Below, piece after piece: positions 1-6,098 of a stretch of DNA of 13,990 nt. The DNA comes from Verrucomicrobiales bacterium (GTDB lineage Bacteria > Verrucomicrobiota > Verrucomicrobiia > Limisphaerales > SXQI01): positions 1 through 13,990 of the forward strand of contig SXQI01000034.1 in assembly GCA_005793025.1 (NCBI GenBank). The letters are read 5' to 3'. The notes under the pieces are model-generated. The model searched no databases. It was not told the origin of the DNA and was given only the letters and a program-made list of their open reading frames with translations. Numbering within the stretch: the first letter of the stretch is position 1; each line of letters starts with the position of its first letter. A program made the translations under genes and the position numbers.

Positions 1-134
1 AGCATTTTCGTGTCTGCTGAAAGGGCCAAATACTCGGGTCCCAGTTCGCGGCCACTCTGGAAGACTTTTCCGAAAAAGAAGTCATAAACCCCCGAGTAGC
101 TGTTGTACACTCGCTCGATGTATTCTACGCTCAT
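1..134 (-). CDS. SAM-dependent methyltransferase, N-terminus only (cut by window edge)
   Basis: Only the first 44 codons are present, because the gene runs off the left edge. The ATG lies at 134-132 and translation begins MSVEYIERVYNSYSGVYDFF, then reads FGKVFQSGRELGPEYLAL. The pattern YxxxxxxYDxxFGxxFxxGR is typical of the N-terminus of class I methyltransferases of the PmtA/UbiE type, which act on phosphatidylethanolamine or on quinone precursors. The glycine-rich SAM-binding motif would lie just outside the window, so the substrate cannot be decided. There is no clear Shine-Dalgarno sequence. The gene lies on the same strand as the peptidase gene upstream, 80 bases away, and could share its transcript. 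Family assignment is inferred from this short stretch only. Confidence 0.6.
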   Translation of the reverse strand, partial: MSVEYIERVYNSYSGVYDFFFGKVFQSGRELGPEYLALSADTKM

Positions 135-214
135 AAAACTGGAACCACTAAAAACTCAACCGAATCGTATTTTTAATCCATGGGCCGCTTAAGGTAAACT
201 GGTAAAACCGTACC

Positions 215-1237
215 CTAATAGGTCAAGAGGTCGATCAGTTGCTGGCCCGTGGTGGTGAGCTGCCAGCGGTTTTTTGAAACCATGAGAAGTTTGCGACAGG
301 GATTCTTCTTATGCTCAGCGGAATTCACCCGTAAGACTGCCACCGTTTGCGGCACACCCTTCACTTCGGAAGCTGTTCGGGGAACGAGTTCGATGGGTAA
401 TCCATTGAAGTTGAGGGAAATTTCATAAGCACTCGCTTTTCCACCCTCGGTCAGTGGATTCCGCCGCACTAAGCCGGCATATCGTTTCAAAAAAGGGAAG
501 TTCGTTCGACGAACCAGAACACGGCACATTTCGGTTTGGGATTGGATGTGGGTTCGTAGGCTGAAATTCGCGCCCCTCGAATGTTGTTCGAGTAGAATGG
601 CTTTGGGATCTAGGGCGATAAGGTTTCGACCATTCCAGGGGCCGTGGTCATTGCGTTGCCCGGGGAGGTTTTTCTTATACCAAACAGGAAAATCGTCATT
701 CACGAGCAGGTTCAGCTCGAAGTGCAGGTGGGCGCGATCTTTCGAGATCCTCTGTCGCGTATTCGAAGTTCGACCCATGATGGCGATGGTTTCTCCCTGC
801 CGAACTGGGCTTCCAACACGCAGTTTAGCTGCGATTTCACTGAGGTGTGCGTAAACTGAATACAGCTCAATACCATCAATCTGATGGCGCACGATGATGT
901 ATTTCCCGTAATTCGAAAGGCTCGGGTTGGAGTTGATATAGACCACCGATCCGTGAGCCGTTGCAAAAATAGCGTCACGAGGTTCCCCTTGCTGATTTCG
1001 CTGGAGGCATTTGATGTCTAATCCTTCATGAACTTGCCAGCCATCAGATCGGACACAACCGAATGTGCCGCTGATCCACGGTTTGCCTGCTGTGCCAACG
1101 AAATAATTATCTCCACCTCCACCCACTAACAAAGCACGGTTTGCTGTGGGTAAAGCGAAGGTCTGGGCATACCCCACGGAACACCCAAGAATCCAAACCC
1201 CGAACGCACAAAGCATCCGGACTAATTCAGAACACAT
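215..1237 (-). CDS. Exported M23-family (LytM-like) peptidase
   Basis: This is a 340-residue protein that I take to be a periplasmic zinc endopeptidase or LytM-like peptidoglycan factor. A signal peptide is visible at residues 1-25 (hydrophobic LCAFGVWILGCSVGYA, cleavage near YAQ). The M23 motifs follow: HEGLD (metal ligands H70 and D74), YAHL (H131) and HLHFELN (H170 and H172). All the zinc and catalytic residues expected for an active enzyme are present. Residues from about 220 to 340 form an additional C-terminal region that I do not recognise. The frame stays open upstream to 1333, but that extension overlaps the preceding gene heavily and lacks a signal peptide at its start, so the ATG at 1237 is preferred; ATG 1216 is an alternative. 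The chosen start overlaps the end of the lipoprotein gene by 11 bases, which suggests translational coupling. Confidence 0.85.
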   Translation of the reverse strand: MCSELVRMLCAFGVWILGCSVGYAQTFALPTANRALLVGGGGDNYFVGTAGKPWISGTFGCVRSDGWQVHEGLDIKCLQRNQQGEPRDAIFATAHGSVVYINSNPSLSNYGKYIIVRHQIDGIELYSVYAHLSEIAAKLRVGSPVRQGETIAIMGRTSNTRQRISKDRAHLHFELNLLVNDDFPVWYKKNLPGQRNDHGPWNGRNLIALDPKAILLEQHSRGANFSLRTHIQSQTEMCRVLVRRTNFPFLKRYAGLVRRNPLTEGGKASAYEISLNFNGLPIELVPRTASEVKGVPQTVAVLRVNSAEHKKNPCRKLLMVSKNRWQLTTTGQQLIDLLTY

Positions 1238-1754
1238 AAGGTTTGGAGAGCTTTTTAATGACATTGGTGAGCCCGCGAACAATCCGTTCCGCTTCCTCCC
1301 GAGTGCAATCCGGTGTAAAGACCAATGTCCCATCGGTTATCCGGCGATTGATTCGTGGAGCCCCGAGCCAACGGACTTGCGTATACACAACCGACACCGG
1401 CATCCGCAGACCCCTAGAGGAACCCGTGACAGTATCAAGCACGAGTTTTCCATGGTCGTTAAAATTCAATCGAATCCCAAATCCCCCCATTTCATCCACA
1501 TCGACGATGCTAGCACTCTCGAGATCGGCAGTGTCTGCGAAAGGGGTGAGGGCTACATTCACCTGCGATTGGGTGCGCTCACCAATTGTGATCGAGCGTT
1601 TCTCAGCCGCTGGGTTGACGCTTTCAAGAAAGATCTGAATCGCAGCCGCTTCTTTGCCTGTTTTCTTCTGTTCTGTGGTTTTGCAAGCAACCAGCAGAAA
1701 ACACGAGAGAACCATCCCTAAAAAGATATTGATTCGAGACCCCGAAATCGTCAT
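1227..1754 (-). CDS. Lipoprotein with SecD P1-head-like domain
   Basis: This is a 175-residue predicted lipoprotein. A hydrophobic N-terminus ends in the lipobox LVAC, with Cys24 as the lipidated residue, followed by a polar KTTEQKKTGKEAA linker. Residues 63-170 follow the pattern of the SecD/SecDF periplasmic head subdomain: a strand with FNDHGKLVLDTVTGSSRG, a short central strand region ending in LGAPRINRRI, then TDGTLVF and a closing TREEAERIVRGLTNVIKKL helix. In SecD this domain assists late steps of protein export; here it has no membrane-spanning part, so its role is unknown. An upstream GTG at 1820 would lengthen the protein, but the ATG at 1754 puts the signal sequence at the N-terminus. 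It is the first gene of a pair with the M23 peptidase. The domain resemblance is my own reading from memory, not a database hit. Confidence 0.7.
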   Translation of the reverse strand: MTISGSRINIFLGMVLSCFLLVACKTTEQKKTGKEAAAIQIFLESVNPAAEKRSITIGERTQSQVNVALTPFADTADLESASIVDVDEMGGFGIRLNFNDHGKLVLDTVTGSSRGLRMPVSVVYTQVRWLGAPRINRRITDGTLVFTPDCTREEAERIVRGLTNVIKKLSKPYVF

Positions 1755-1757
1755 ATT
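1729..1757 (+). promoter_or_regulatory. Possible sigma-70-type promoter for the small basic ORF
   Basis: TTGATT (1729-1734) and CATATT (1752-1757) are spaced by exactly 17 bases, each matching four of six consensus positions. They lie 48 bases upstream of the ATG at 1806, within the 5' end of the divergent lipoprotein gene. Matches of this quality occur by chance, so this is only a candidate. Confidence 0.2.
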
Positions 1758-1805
1758 CAAGATTCGATAGTGAACAAAACCACCGCCGCGAAGTAAAGTA
1801 GAGTT

Positions 1806-1904
1806 ATGGGACAACAACACAATAAGGTCGAAAAGCGCCGCCGCCGAGTGGCTTACCTCAAACGGAAAAACGCCAAAGTTGCGACCAAGCCCACCAAGGC
1901 TTAA
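1806..1904 (+). CDS. 32-residue highly basic small protein
   Basis: This short ORF encodes MGQQHNKVEKRRRRVAYLKR, then KNAKVATKPTKA and a TAA stop. Thirteen of the 32 residues are Lys or Arg, with a run of four arginines, so a nucleic-acid or ribosome partner is plausible. I believe short proteins starting MGxxHNKVxKRxRR occur next to unrelated genes in other Verrucomicrobiota, but that is recollection and was not checked. It is transcribed divergently from the lipoprotein gene (51 bases between starts) and is followed 38 bases later by a strong hairpin terminator, which supports it as a real transcription unit. No clear Shine-Dalgarno sequence precedes it. I cannot assign a function. It does not resemble bS21 or bTHX closely enough to name. 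Confidence 0.65.
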   Translation: MGQQHNKVEKRRRRVAYLKRKNAKVATKPTKA

Positions 1905-1940
1905 GTGGCTTCGTAAGTTTTTCGAACCCTTTTCAGCACA

Positions 1941-1982
1941 AAAAAAGACGGACTGGATTCCTCCAGCCCGTCTTTTGTTTTT
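1941..1982. terminator. Bidirectional rho-independent terminator
   Basis: The arms AAAAGACGGACTGGA (1943-1957) and TCCAGCCCGTCTTTT (1962-1976) pair over 15 positions with a single A-C mismatch and a four-base loop. A T-rich tail follows on the plus strand (1972-1982) and an A-run precedes it (1941-1946), giving a T-tail on the minus strand. It sits between the convergent small basic ORF and the secreted cysteine protein and would serve both. Confidence 0.85.
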
Positions 1983-1989
1983 GAAAAGA

Positions 1990-2310
1990 TTACTTAGTAG
2001 CTTCGATCTTGGTCACGGCAATCTCGGTTTTGCCATTGGCCACCGTAGGGGTGCCGGTTGCGGTCACTGGTTTTGAACCAGAGCACAAATTGCCACCATG
2101 AAACGCTTTGCTCACGTCCCCGGTCAGGTAATAAGTGACTTTTTTGCCGTCTTTGTCAGCAACAATTACGTTCTGGCATTTATCGGCTTCTTTGAGAGCG
2201 CATTTAGCGCATTTGCCTTCACCACTAACGGTGATGGGTTTGGCATCTGCTGCACTCAGTGAGAATGCTGCAGAAACGGTTACAGCGAGAATTGCGAGAT
2301 ATTTCTTCAT
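1990..2310 (-). CDS. Small secreted cysteine-containing protein of unknown function
   Basis: This is a 106-residue protein with an obvious signal peptide (MKKYLAILAVTVSAAFSLSA, cleavage near residues 20-23). The mature part carries CxxC at Cys34 and Cys37, then Cys45 and a later Cys76, in GKCAKCALKEADKCQ and GGNLCSG, with His71 between. The segment VTYYLTGDVSKAFHGGNLC followed by a TATGTPTVANG strand region suggests a small beta-rich fold resembling uncharacterised secreted families of planctomycetes and verrucomicrobia (possibly DUF6370-like, not verified). Metal binding or disulfide formation is possible from the cysteine pattern. The gene stands alone, ending at the bidirectional terminator and facing away from rsmI. 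The ATG at 2310 is chosen because it places the signal peptide at the N-terminus. Confidence 0.75.
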   Translation of the reverse strand: MKKYLAILAVTVSAAFSLSAADAKPITVSGEGKCAKCALKEADKCQNVIVADKDGKKVTYYLTGDVSKAFHGGNLCSGSKPVTATGTPTVANGKTEIAVTKIEATK

Positions 2311-2321
2311 AGGATCGATTG

Positions 2322-2378
2322 TTCCCTGTGTTGTTTATCGTGTTTCAAACTGCGAACCCCACAATTGGAAACAGGGAA
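2322..2378. repeat. Inverted repeat in divergent intergenic region
   Basis: TTCCCTGT (2322-2329) and its exact complement ACAGGGAA (2371-2378) lie 41 bases apart in the 163-base gap between the secreted protein gene and rsmI. It overlaps the likely 5' untranslated leader of the minus-strand gene. It could form a long-range stem or be chance; nothing else marks it as regulatory. Confidence 0.2.
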
Positions 2379-2473
2379 GCAGTGCCAGAACACTACCACA
2401 AACCATCGGTTCTGCAAGTGTCTTGTGCGTTTGAAGTTTACCTCGCGCCCGGTGAGTTCATAATCACCGAATC

Positions 2474-3196
2474 GTGGATGATTCCAAATTACTGGTTCCC
2501 GGGACTCTTTATCTAGTTGCTACTCCGATAGGGAACCTCGAAGACATCACCTTGCGAGCTCTCCGGGTGTTGCGCGATTGCGATCTTGTCGCGGCGGAGG
2601 ACACCCGTTACACAGGACAACTCCTACGCCATTTTCAGATTCAAAAGCCGATGATTAGCTACTTCCGCTTCAATGAGGCGAAAAGGAGTGAAGAAATCAT
2701 CGATCGACTTGGGCGAGGAGAGAAAATAGCGTTGGTTACCGACTCTGGCTCTCCGGGCATCAGTGACCCAGGAGAAAGGGTCGTTCAGTCAGCTTTGGCC
2801 GCCGGTTTTAGCGTGGAATCCGTTCCAGGTCCGTGTGCATTGGTCGCAGGACTCACGGCTAGTGGCCTCGCAACGGATCGATTCGTATTCCTCGGGTTCC
2901 TCCCTCACAAATCTGGTCAACGCAGAAAAATGTTGAGCCAGTTTCTGCCGATCGAGGCTTCCCTAGTGCTTTATGAGTCTCCATTCCGAGTTGAGAAGTT
3001 GTTAGAGGAGCTGGTCGACCTTGCTCCAAACCGATCGGTTGTTCTTGCCCGAGAATTGACCAAACGGTTTGAAGAGTATTTGCGAGGGACTCCTGCAGAA
3101 CTAAAACTCCAATTCTCTCAGCGGAAGCCGAAGGGTGAATTTGTGGTCATCATAGGTCCCGAGGATTCGAGAAGATCTCAGGCTGCTTCGATTTGA
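2474..3196 (+). CDS. rsmI: 16S rRNA (cytidine-1402-2'-O)-methyltransferase RsmI
   Basis: RsmI is a cytoplasmic enzyme that methylates the 2'-hydroxyl of C1402 in 16S rRNA using SAM, in the ribosomal P site. The family motifs appear in order: LYLVATPIGNLEDITLRAL (12-30), AAEDTRYTGQLL (40-51), LVTDSGSPGISDPG (87-100), VPGPCALVAGLTASGL (117-132), FLGFLPHKSGQR (139-150), LVLYESPFRV (164-173) and the closing GEFVVIIGP. At 240 residues it covers the tetrapyrrole-methylase-like core but lacks the C-terminal extension found in longer homologues such as the E. coli enzyme (about 286 residues). The start is GTG at 2474; no in-frame ATG lies nearby, and the conserved motif begins only 12 residues in. 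The Shine-Dalgarno sequence is weak. It appears monocistronic, followed by a decayed transposase. Confidence 0.95.
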   Translation: MDDSKLLVPGTLYLVATPIGNLEDITLRALRVLRDCDLVAAEDTRYTGQLLRHFQIQKPMISYFRFNEAKRSEEIIDRLGRGEKIALVTDSGSPGISDPGERVVQSALAAGFSVESVPGPCALVAGLTASGLATDRFVFLGFLPHKSGQRRKMLSQFLPIEASLVLYESPFRVEKLLEELVDLAPNRSVVLARELTKRFEEYLRGTPAELKLQFSQRKPKGEFVVIIGPEDSRRSQAASI

Positions 3197-3207
3197 CGGA
3201 AAGGGAA

Positions 3208-3420
3208 ATGAGCAGAAAATTAACCCTGAACCCACGAAACAAATACCCGTCAAACCACGTCGTAACTACGATGAAACTTTCAGGCGTCAGGCTATGCAAA
3301 ACTGGCTCTCGAGCGTCAAGGCTGCTGGAAAGGGAAGTATTGGGCGCAAAACTAGGTTGACCAAATGCTCTGCAATCGCAGTTAGAGGCCGAGCGACACG
3401 AGAATCGCGATTTGCGGGTC
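3208..3420 (+). pseudogene. Remnant of IS3-type OrfA transposase (frameshifted)
   Basis: A GGAAAGGGAA ribosome-binding sequence precedes ATG 3208, which opens with MSRKLTLNPRNK. Around 3250 the match moves to another frame, reading KPRRNYDETFRRQAMQNWLS (3252-3311). The first frame resumes with EVLGAKLG at 3334, hits TGA at 3358, then reads LQSQLEAERHENRDLRV (3370-3420). Joined, these pieces give the usual OrfA order of an N-terminal helix-turn-helix and a coiled coil rich in LEAE...EN, as in IS3-family elements. At least two frame changes and one stop make it inactive. The OrfB catalytic part is not visible and no terminal inverted repeats were found. The element family is inferred from motif order only. 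Confidence 0.6.
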
Positions 3421-3555
3421 CGCACAGTCCGGCCTAGGGCAAGGCCGAAGGCAGTGATGAATCCGAGTCTGGAGCAGGGAGGTGGCAGGTTAACAATTTG
3501 AAGTTGTTCAAGTTTGCTTGATTAGTTCCCAAGGAAAACATCGAATTCGTGGGCG
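3421..3555. other. Non-coding tail between transposase remnant and ThuA gene
   Basis: No credible gene lies here. A short perfect hairpin, CGGCCT-AGGGCA-AGGCCG, covers 3430-3447, and small AT-rich dyads such as TTGAAGTTGTTCAA lie near 3500. Without a T-tract on the minus strand, neither is a convincing terminator for the operon that ends at 3556. Confidence 0.4.
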
Positions 3556-4584
3556 TCATTTGAAGGCCGAAACCGGCTTCGGGACAACCCCGAGTGCTTG
3601 GTAGTTGAAACCGCTTTCCAGCGGCTGGTAGGTGCCGACAGTGTCCACACGAAGAGTCGAGGTGATGGTTGATTCCATGCCCATCCCCCAATACGCGGCG
3701 TTGATTATCAGCCGGCGCAGGCCAGCGGACTGAAAATCATGGGCGCTGCCCATCGTACAGTGGAAAACGCGTGCAGTTTTACCATCGCTCGTCCGCCAGT
3801 TCTTGAACCATGCGACGGGTAGTGGCTCCAGTTTTGGATTCGGTGGGTCGTCATGTTTCCGACCCATGAGGGGTTGACCCCAGACCAAGGCGGTGCAATC
3901 GGTCGGCAGGGTGGTTCCTTCCTTATAGGTTCGGTAAACATCGGAATTCCCCCAGATGTCGCCTACTCCAATCAGGATAGGATGATCCTTTTGTTCCGGA
4001 ACGATGATTCCGCGGGTGGAGTCCGCGTGCCAACGACCGTGGTGGCCCAGGAACTCTCCGCCGAGCACGTCCTCGCCCCACCGGACTTGCTTGCCGTTGA
4101 TCTTGTAGGGCAGTGTGGCGTGAAAACCGTGGTTGCCGGTCCGGATGGAAATGATCGGCTTACCGGAATCAATATACTTTACAATCATCTCCCGTTCCGA
4201 CACGGGCAACGTGAGCAATCGGGGAAAGAAAATGACGAGGTCGGCCGAAGCGAGCTGCTCCAGACCGGGAATGTGATGATTATTGAGTTCCTTACCTTGC
4301 TCGGGATAAACCGGCATGGTTGGATCGACCTCCCCCTTGTCGTTCACGGCGAACAGCACCGTGCATTCAAAACCGTGATGGGTGCTGAGAATCTTCGCCA
4401 TCATTGGCATCGATTCTTCGCTGCGGTATTCCTGGTCGGCGGCGATCAACACGATGCGCCTGCCCTTTCCCGGACCATCGCCACCGGGGTAGATCAGCCA
4501 TTGCGGGCTGTTCGCGGCGTAGGCTACGCCGCAGAAGTCAACGATGGCGATTAAACAGAGAAAGTGGCGGAGAAGTTTGCACAT
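3556..4584 (-). CDS. Exported ThuA-domain protein
   Basis: This 342-residue protein has a signal peptide (hydrophobic LLRHFLCLIAIVDFCGVAYA, cleavage near Ala23-Ala24) and a ThuA-like, glutamine-amidotransferase-like fold. Visible family features are RRIVLIAADQEYRSEE (42-57), DLVIFFPRLL (115-124), KPIISIRTGNHGF (142-154), GEFLGHHGRWH (176-186), DHPILIGVGDIW (200-211) and RVFHCTMGSAHDF (272-284). In rhizobia ThuA acts with the Gfo/Idh protein ThuB in trehalose and related sugar use through 3-keto intermediates. In Verrucomicrobiota such domains are common in exported proteins whose reactions are mostly unknown. It is the last gene of the operon, starting 20 bases after the propeller gene ends. 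Start choice follows the signal peptide; there is no Shine-Dalgarno sequence. Confidence 0.85.
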   Translation of the reverse strand: MCKLLRHFLCLIAIVDFCGVAYAANSPQWLIYPGGDGPGKGRRIVLIAADQEYRSEESMPMMAKILSTHHGFECTVLFAVNDKGEVDPTMPVYPEQGKELNNHHIPGLEQLASADLVIFFPRLLTLPVSEREMIVKYIDSGKPIISIRTGNHGFHATLPYKINGKQVRWGEDVLGGEFLGHHGRWHADSTRGIIVPEQKDHPILIGVGDIWGNSDVYRTYKEGTTLPTDCTALVWGQPLMGRKHDDPPNPKLEPLPVAWFKNWRTSDGKTARVFHCTMGSAHDFQSAGLRRLIINAAYWGMGMESTITSTLRVDTVGTYQPLESGFNYQALGVVPKPVSAFK

Positions 4585-4604
4585 AAATGGGTGGGAGTGA
4601 CTGG

Positions 4605-6098
4605 TTACTTTTTCGGAATCTCGTTCACCGTGTAATAAGCCTTGGAATGCAAAAGACGCTGGCCGTCTTGTGCTGTGACTTTGCTGAAGTCGAAGTCGTG
4701 GATGTGGTCCTCTGTGATGTTCTCCAGACGCACCATCACCGAGAGCCCGTCCTCCGAAGGATCGGCTTTGGTCACCCGGGCAGTTGTCTGATCCACCTCG
4801 GGGCTGCCGTAGCCGGCGTGGTAAACGTGGGTGTAGGTGGTGATGTTATAAGCATCTGTTTTCGCGGCCTTTTGTTTGTCGATGGGCTTCGTGAAGGTGA
4901 CGAGGAAGCCGTCCTTCTTGATTTTGATTTCTTTGATTTCGAAGGGCACGATGCCATTCCAATCTATCCGTTGGATGGCAAAGGGCTCCGTGCCGCGCAC
5001 GGGCCACTGTCGGCTGGTGGTGAAACCTCCGGCGATCAGTTGGCCCTTGGGCGAAAACTCCACATTCATGATGCCGGTCGCCAGTCCTTCGCGGAATGGA
5101 TAACACGCGCCCTGCCAGACGCCGTTCACCTGCTCGGTCGTTGCCCGCAGGATCAGGCTGAGGCTGTAATCGCCGAGGAAAAGCTGCCCGTCGAACGGGC
5201 CGAATTTGCCGCCAGTTTTATTGAGCCGGAAGCCGGAAATCGAGCGGCCCATCTTGATGTAGGGAAATTTCACCGCCGGCGGGACGAGTTCTTTCACGCG
5301 CTTCTTTTCGACATACACACGCGAATCACTTTTTGGTTCAAGCGCGGGTGCTTTCATGCCGGATACGAAGGGATACCAGTTGTAGCTGGCGGGATGTCCG
5401 AGGAAGGCGCCTTCCTTGAGATGCTTCAGCGAACAGCAGCCATTCCAAGGGCCTTGGCTCTCGATGACAAACATCTCTCCCTCTGCATTCGCCCCCACGC
5501 CCCCAGGGCTACGAAGGCCGCTGCACACTGGAATCATCTTCCCGCCCGGCGTGACTTTCACAGCCCAGCCGCGAAATAGATTCAGCGATTCATACGAACC
5601 GCTCAGGCCGAGCGCGACCCAGATGTTGCCTTCGGGATCGGGCTTGGAACCAAACGCAAACTCGTGCCCCTCGGCGTAGCCCCAATTGCTGGTCAACGTG
5701 TCGTAACGGTCGGCAAATTCATCGCAGTCGGTGTCAGAAATACGGGTGACCTCGCCCCACGTTGTTGTCGTCATCGCGCTGTCCTTCCATGAGAGCGAAA
5801 AGATTTCGTCCTGCCCAGTGGCGAAAAGGTGAAACTCGGGTTTCGGCGGCGAATCGAATGCGCCGCGCACGAAATAGATGTCGCCGCGCCGTGTGCCGAC
5901 AGCGAGGCGTCCATCCGGCAGAATCTCCAAGCCGCCTGGTCGCATGGGCAAGTTGGAAGGGATGGGGATATTCACGATGGGGTAATATTTCGCTTCTTCC
6001 GCGGCAGTGCCCCACATTTCACCGAGGTCTTCGGAGGCGCGGAGAAACGGCGCCACGACCAGGGCTGCGAGCGTGATGATGTAGTTTATCCTTACCAT
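4605..6098 (-). CDS. Exported PVC-type beta-propeller (sugar-dehydrogenase-like), no haem motif
   Basis: This 497-residue protein has an N-terminal signal peptide (about residues 1-21). Propeller-like repeats include RPGGLEILPDGRLAVGTRRG (53-72), PDPEGNIWVALGLSG (153-167), the PVC-typical GVGANAEGEMFVIESQGPWN (200-219) followed by GCCSLKHLKEGAFLGHP, and MNVEFSPKGQLIAGG (344-358). Residues 388-497 form a C-terminal beta domain with GFLVTFTKPIDKQKAA and TYTHVYHAGYGSPEVD. Related PVC proteins often carry a CxxCH cytochrome domain on the same chain; here none is present, but the gene overlaps the multi-haem cytochrome gene by seven bases (6092-6098), so the two are probably translated together and may form a complex. 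PQQ binding is a family possibility, not shown. Role: likely periplasmic, carbohydrate-related oxidation, inferred. Confidence 0.8.
   Translation of the reverse strand: MVRINYIITLAALVVAPFLRASEDLGEMWGTAAEEAKYYPIVNIPIPSNLPMRPGGLEILPDGRLAVGTRRGDIYFVRGAFDSPPKPEFHLFATGQDEIFSLSWKDSAMTTTTWGEVTRISDTDCDEFADRYDTLTSNWGYAEGHEFAFGSKPDPEGNIWVALGLSGSYESLNLFRGWAVKVTPGGKMIPVCSGLRSPGGVGANAEGEMFVIESQGPWNGCCSLKHLKEGAFLGHPASYNWYPFVSGMKAPALEPKSDSRVYVEKKRVKELVPPAVKFPYIKMGRSISGFRLNKTGGKFGPFDGQLFLGDYSLSLILRATTEQVNGVWQGACYPFREGLATGIMNVEFSPKGQLIAGGFTTSRQWPVRGTEPFAIQRIDWNGIVPFEIKEIKIKKDGFLVTFTKPIDKQKAAKTDAYNITTYTHVYHAGYGSPEVDQTTARVTKADPSEDGLSVMVRLENITEDHIHDFDFSKVTAQDGQRLLHSKAYYTVNEIPKK

Noticed and set aside
1755..1820. 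Longer lipoprotein beginning at GTG 1820
   Set aside because: It would overlap the small basic ORF and place 22 polar residues before the signal sequence; ATG 1754 fits a lipoprotein leader.
3430..3447. CGGCCT-AGGGCA-AGGCCG hairpin as a terminator
   Set aside because: The stem is only six pairs and no T-tract follows on either strand.
3853..4554. Plus-strand open frame of 233 codons
   Set aside because: It lies wholly opposite the ThuA-domain gene, whose motifs are clear; no independent evidence of coding.
4587..5579. Long plus-strand open frame of 330 codons
   Set aside because: It is antisense to the well-supported propeller gene; long shadow frames are common in G+C-rich coding DNA and the translation shows no domain or signal peptide.
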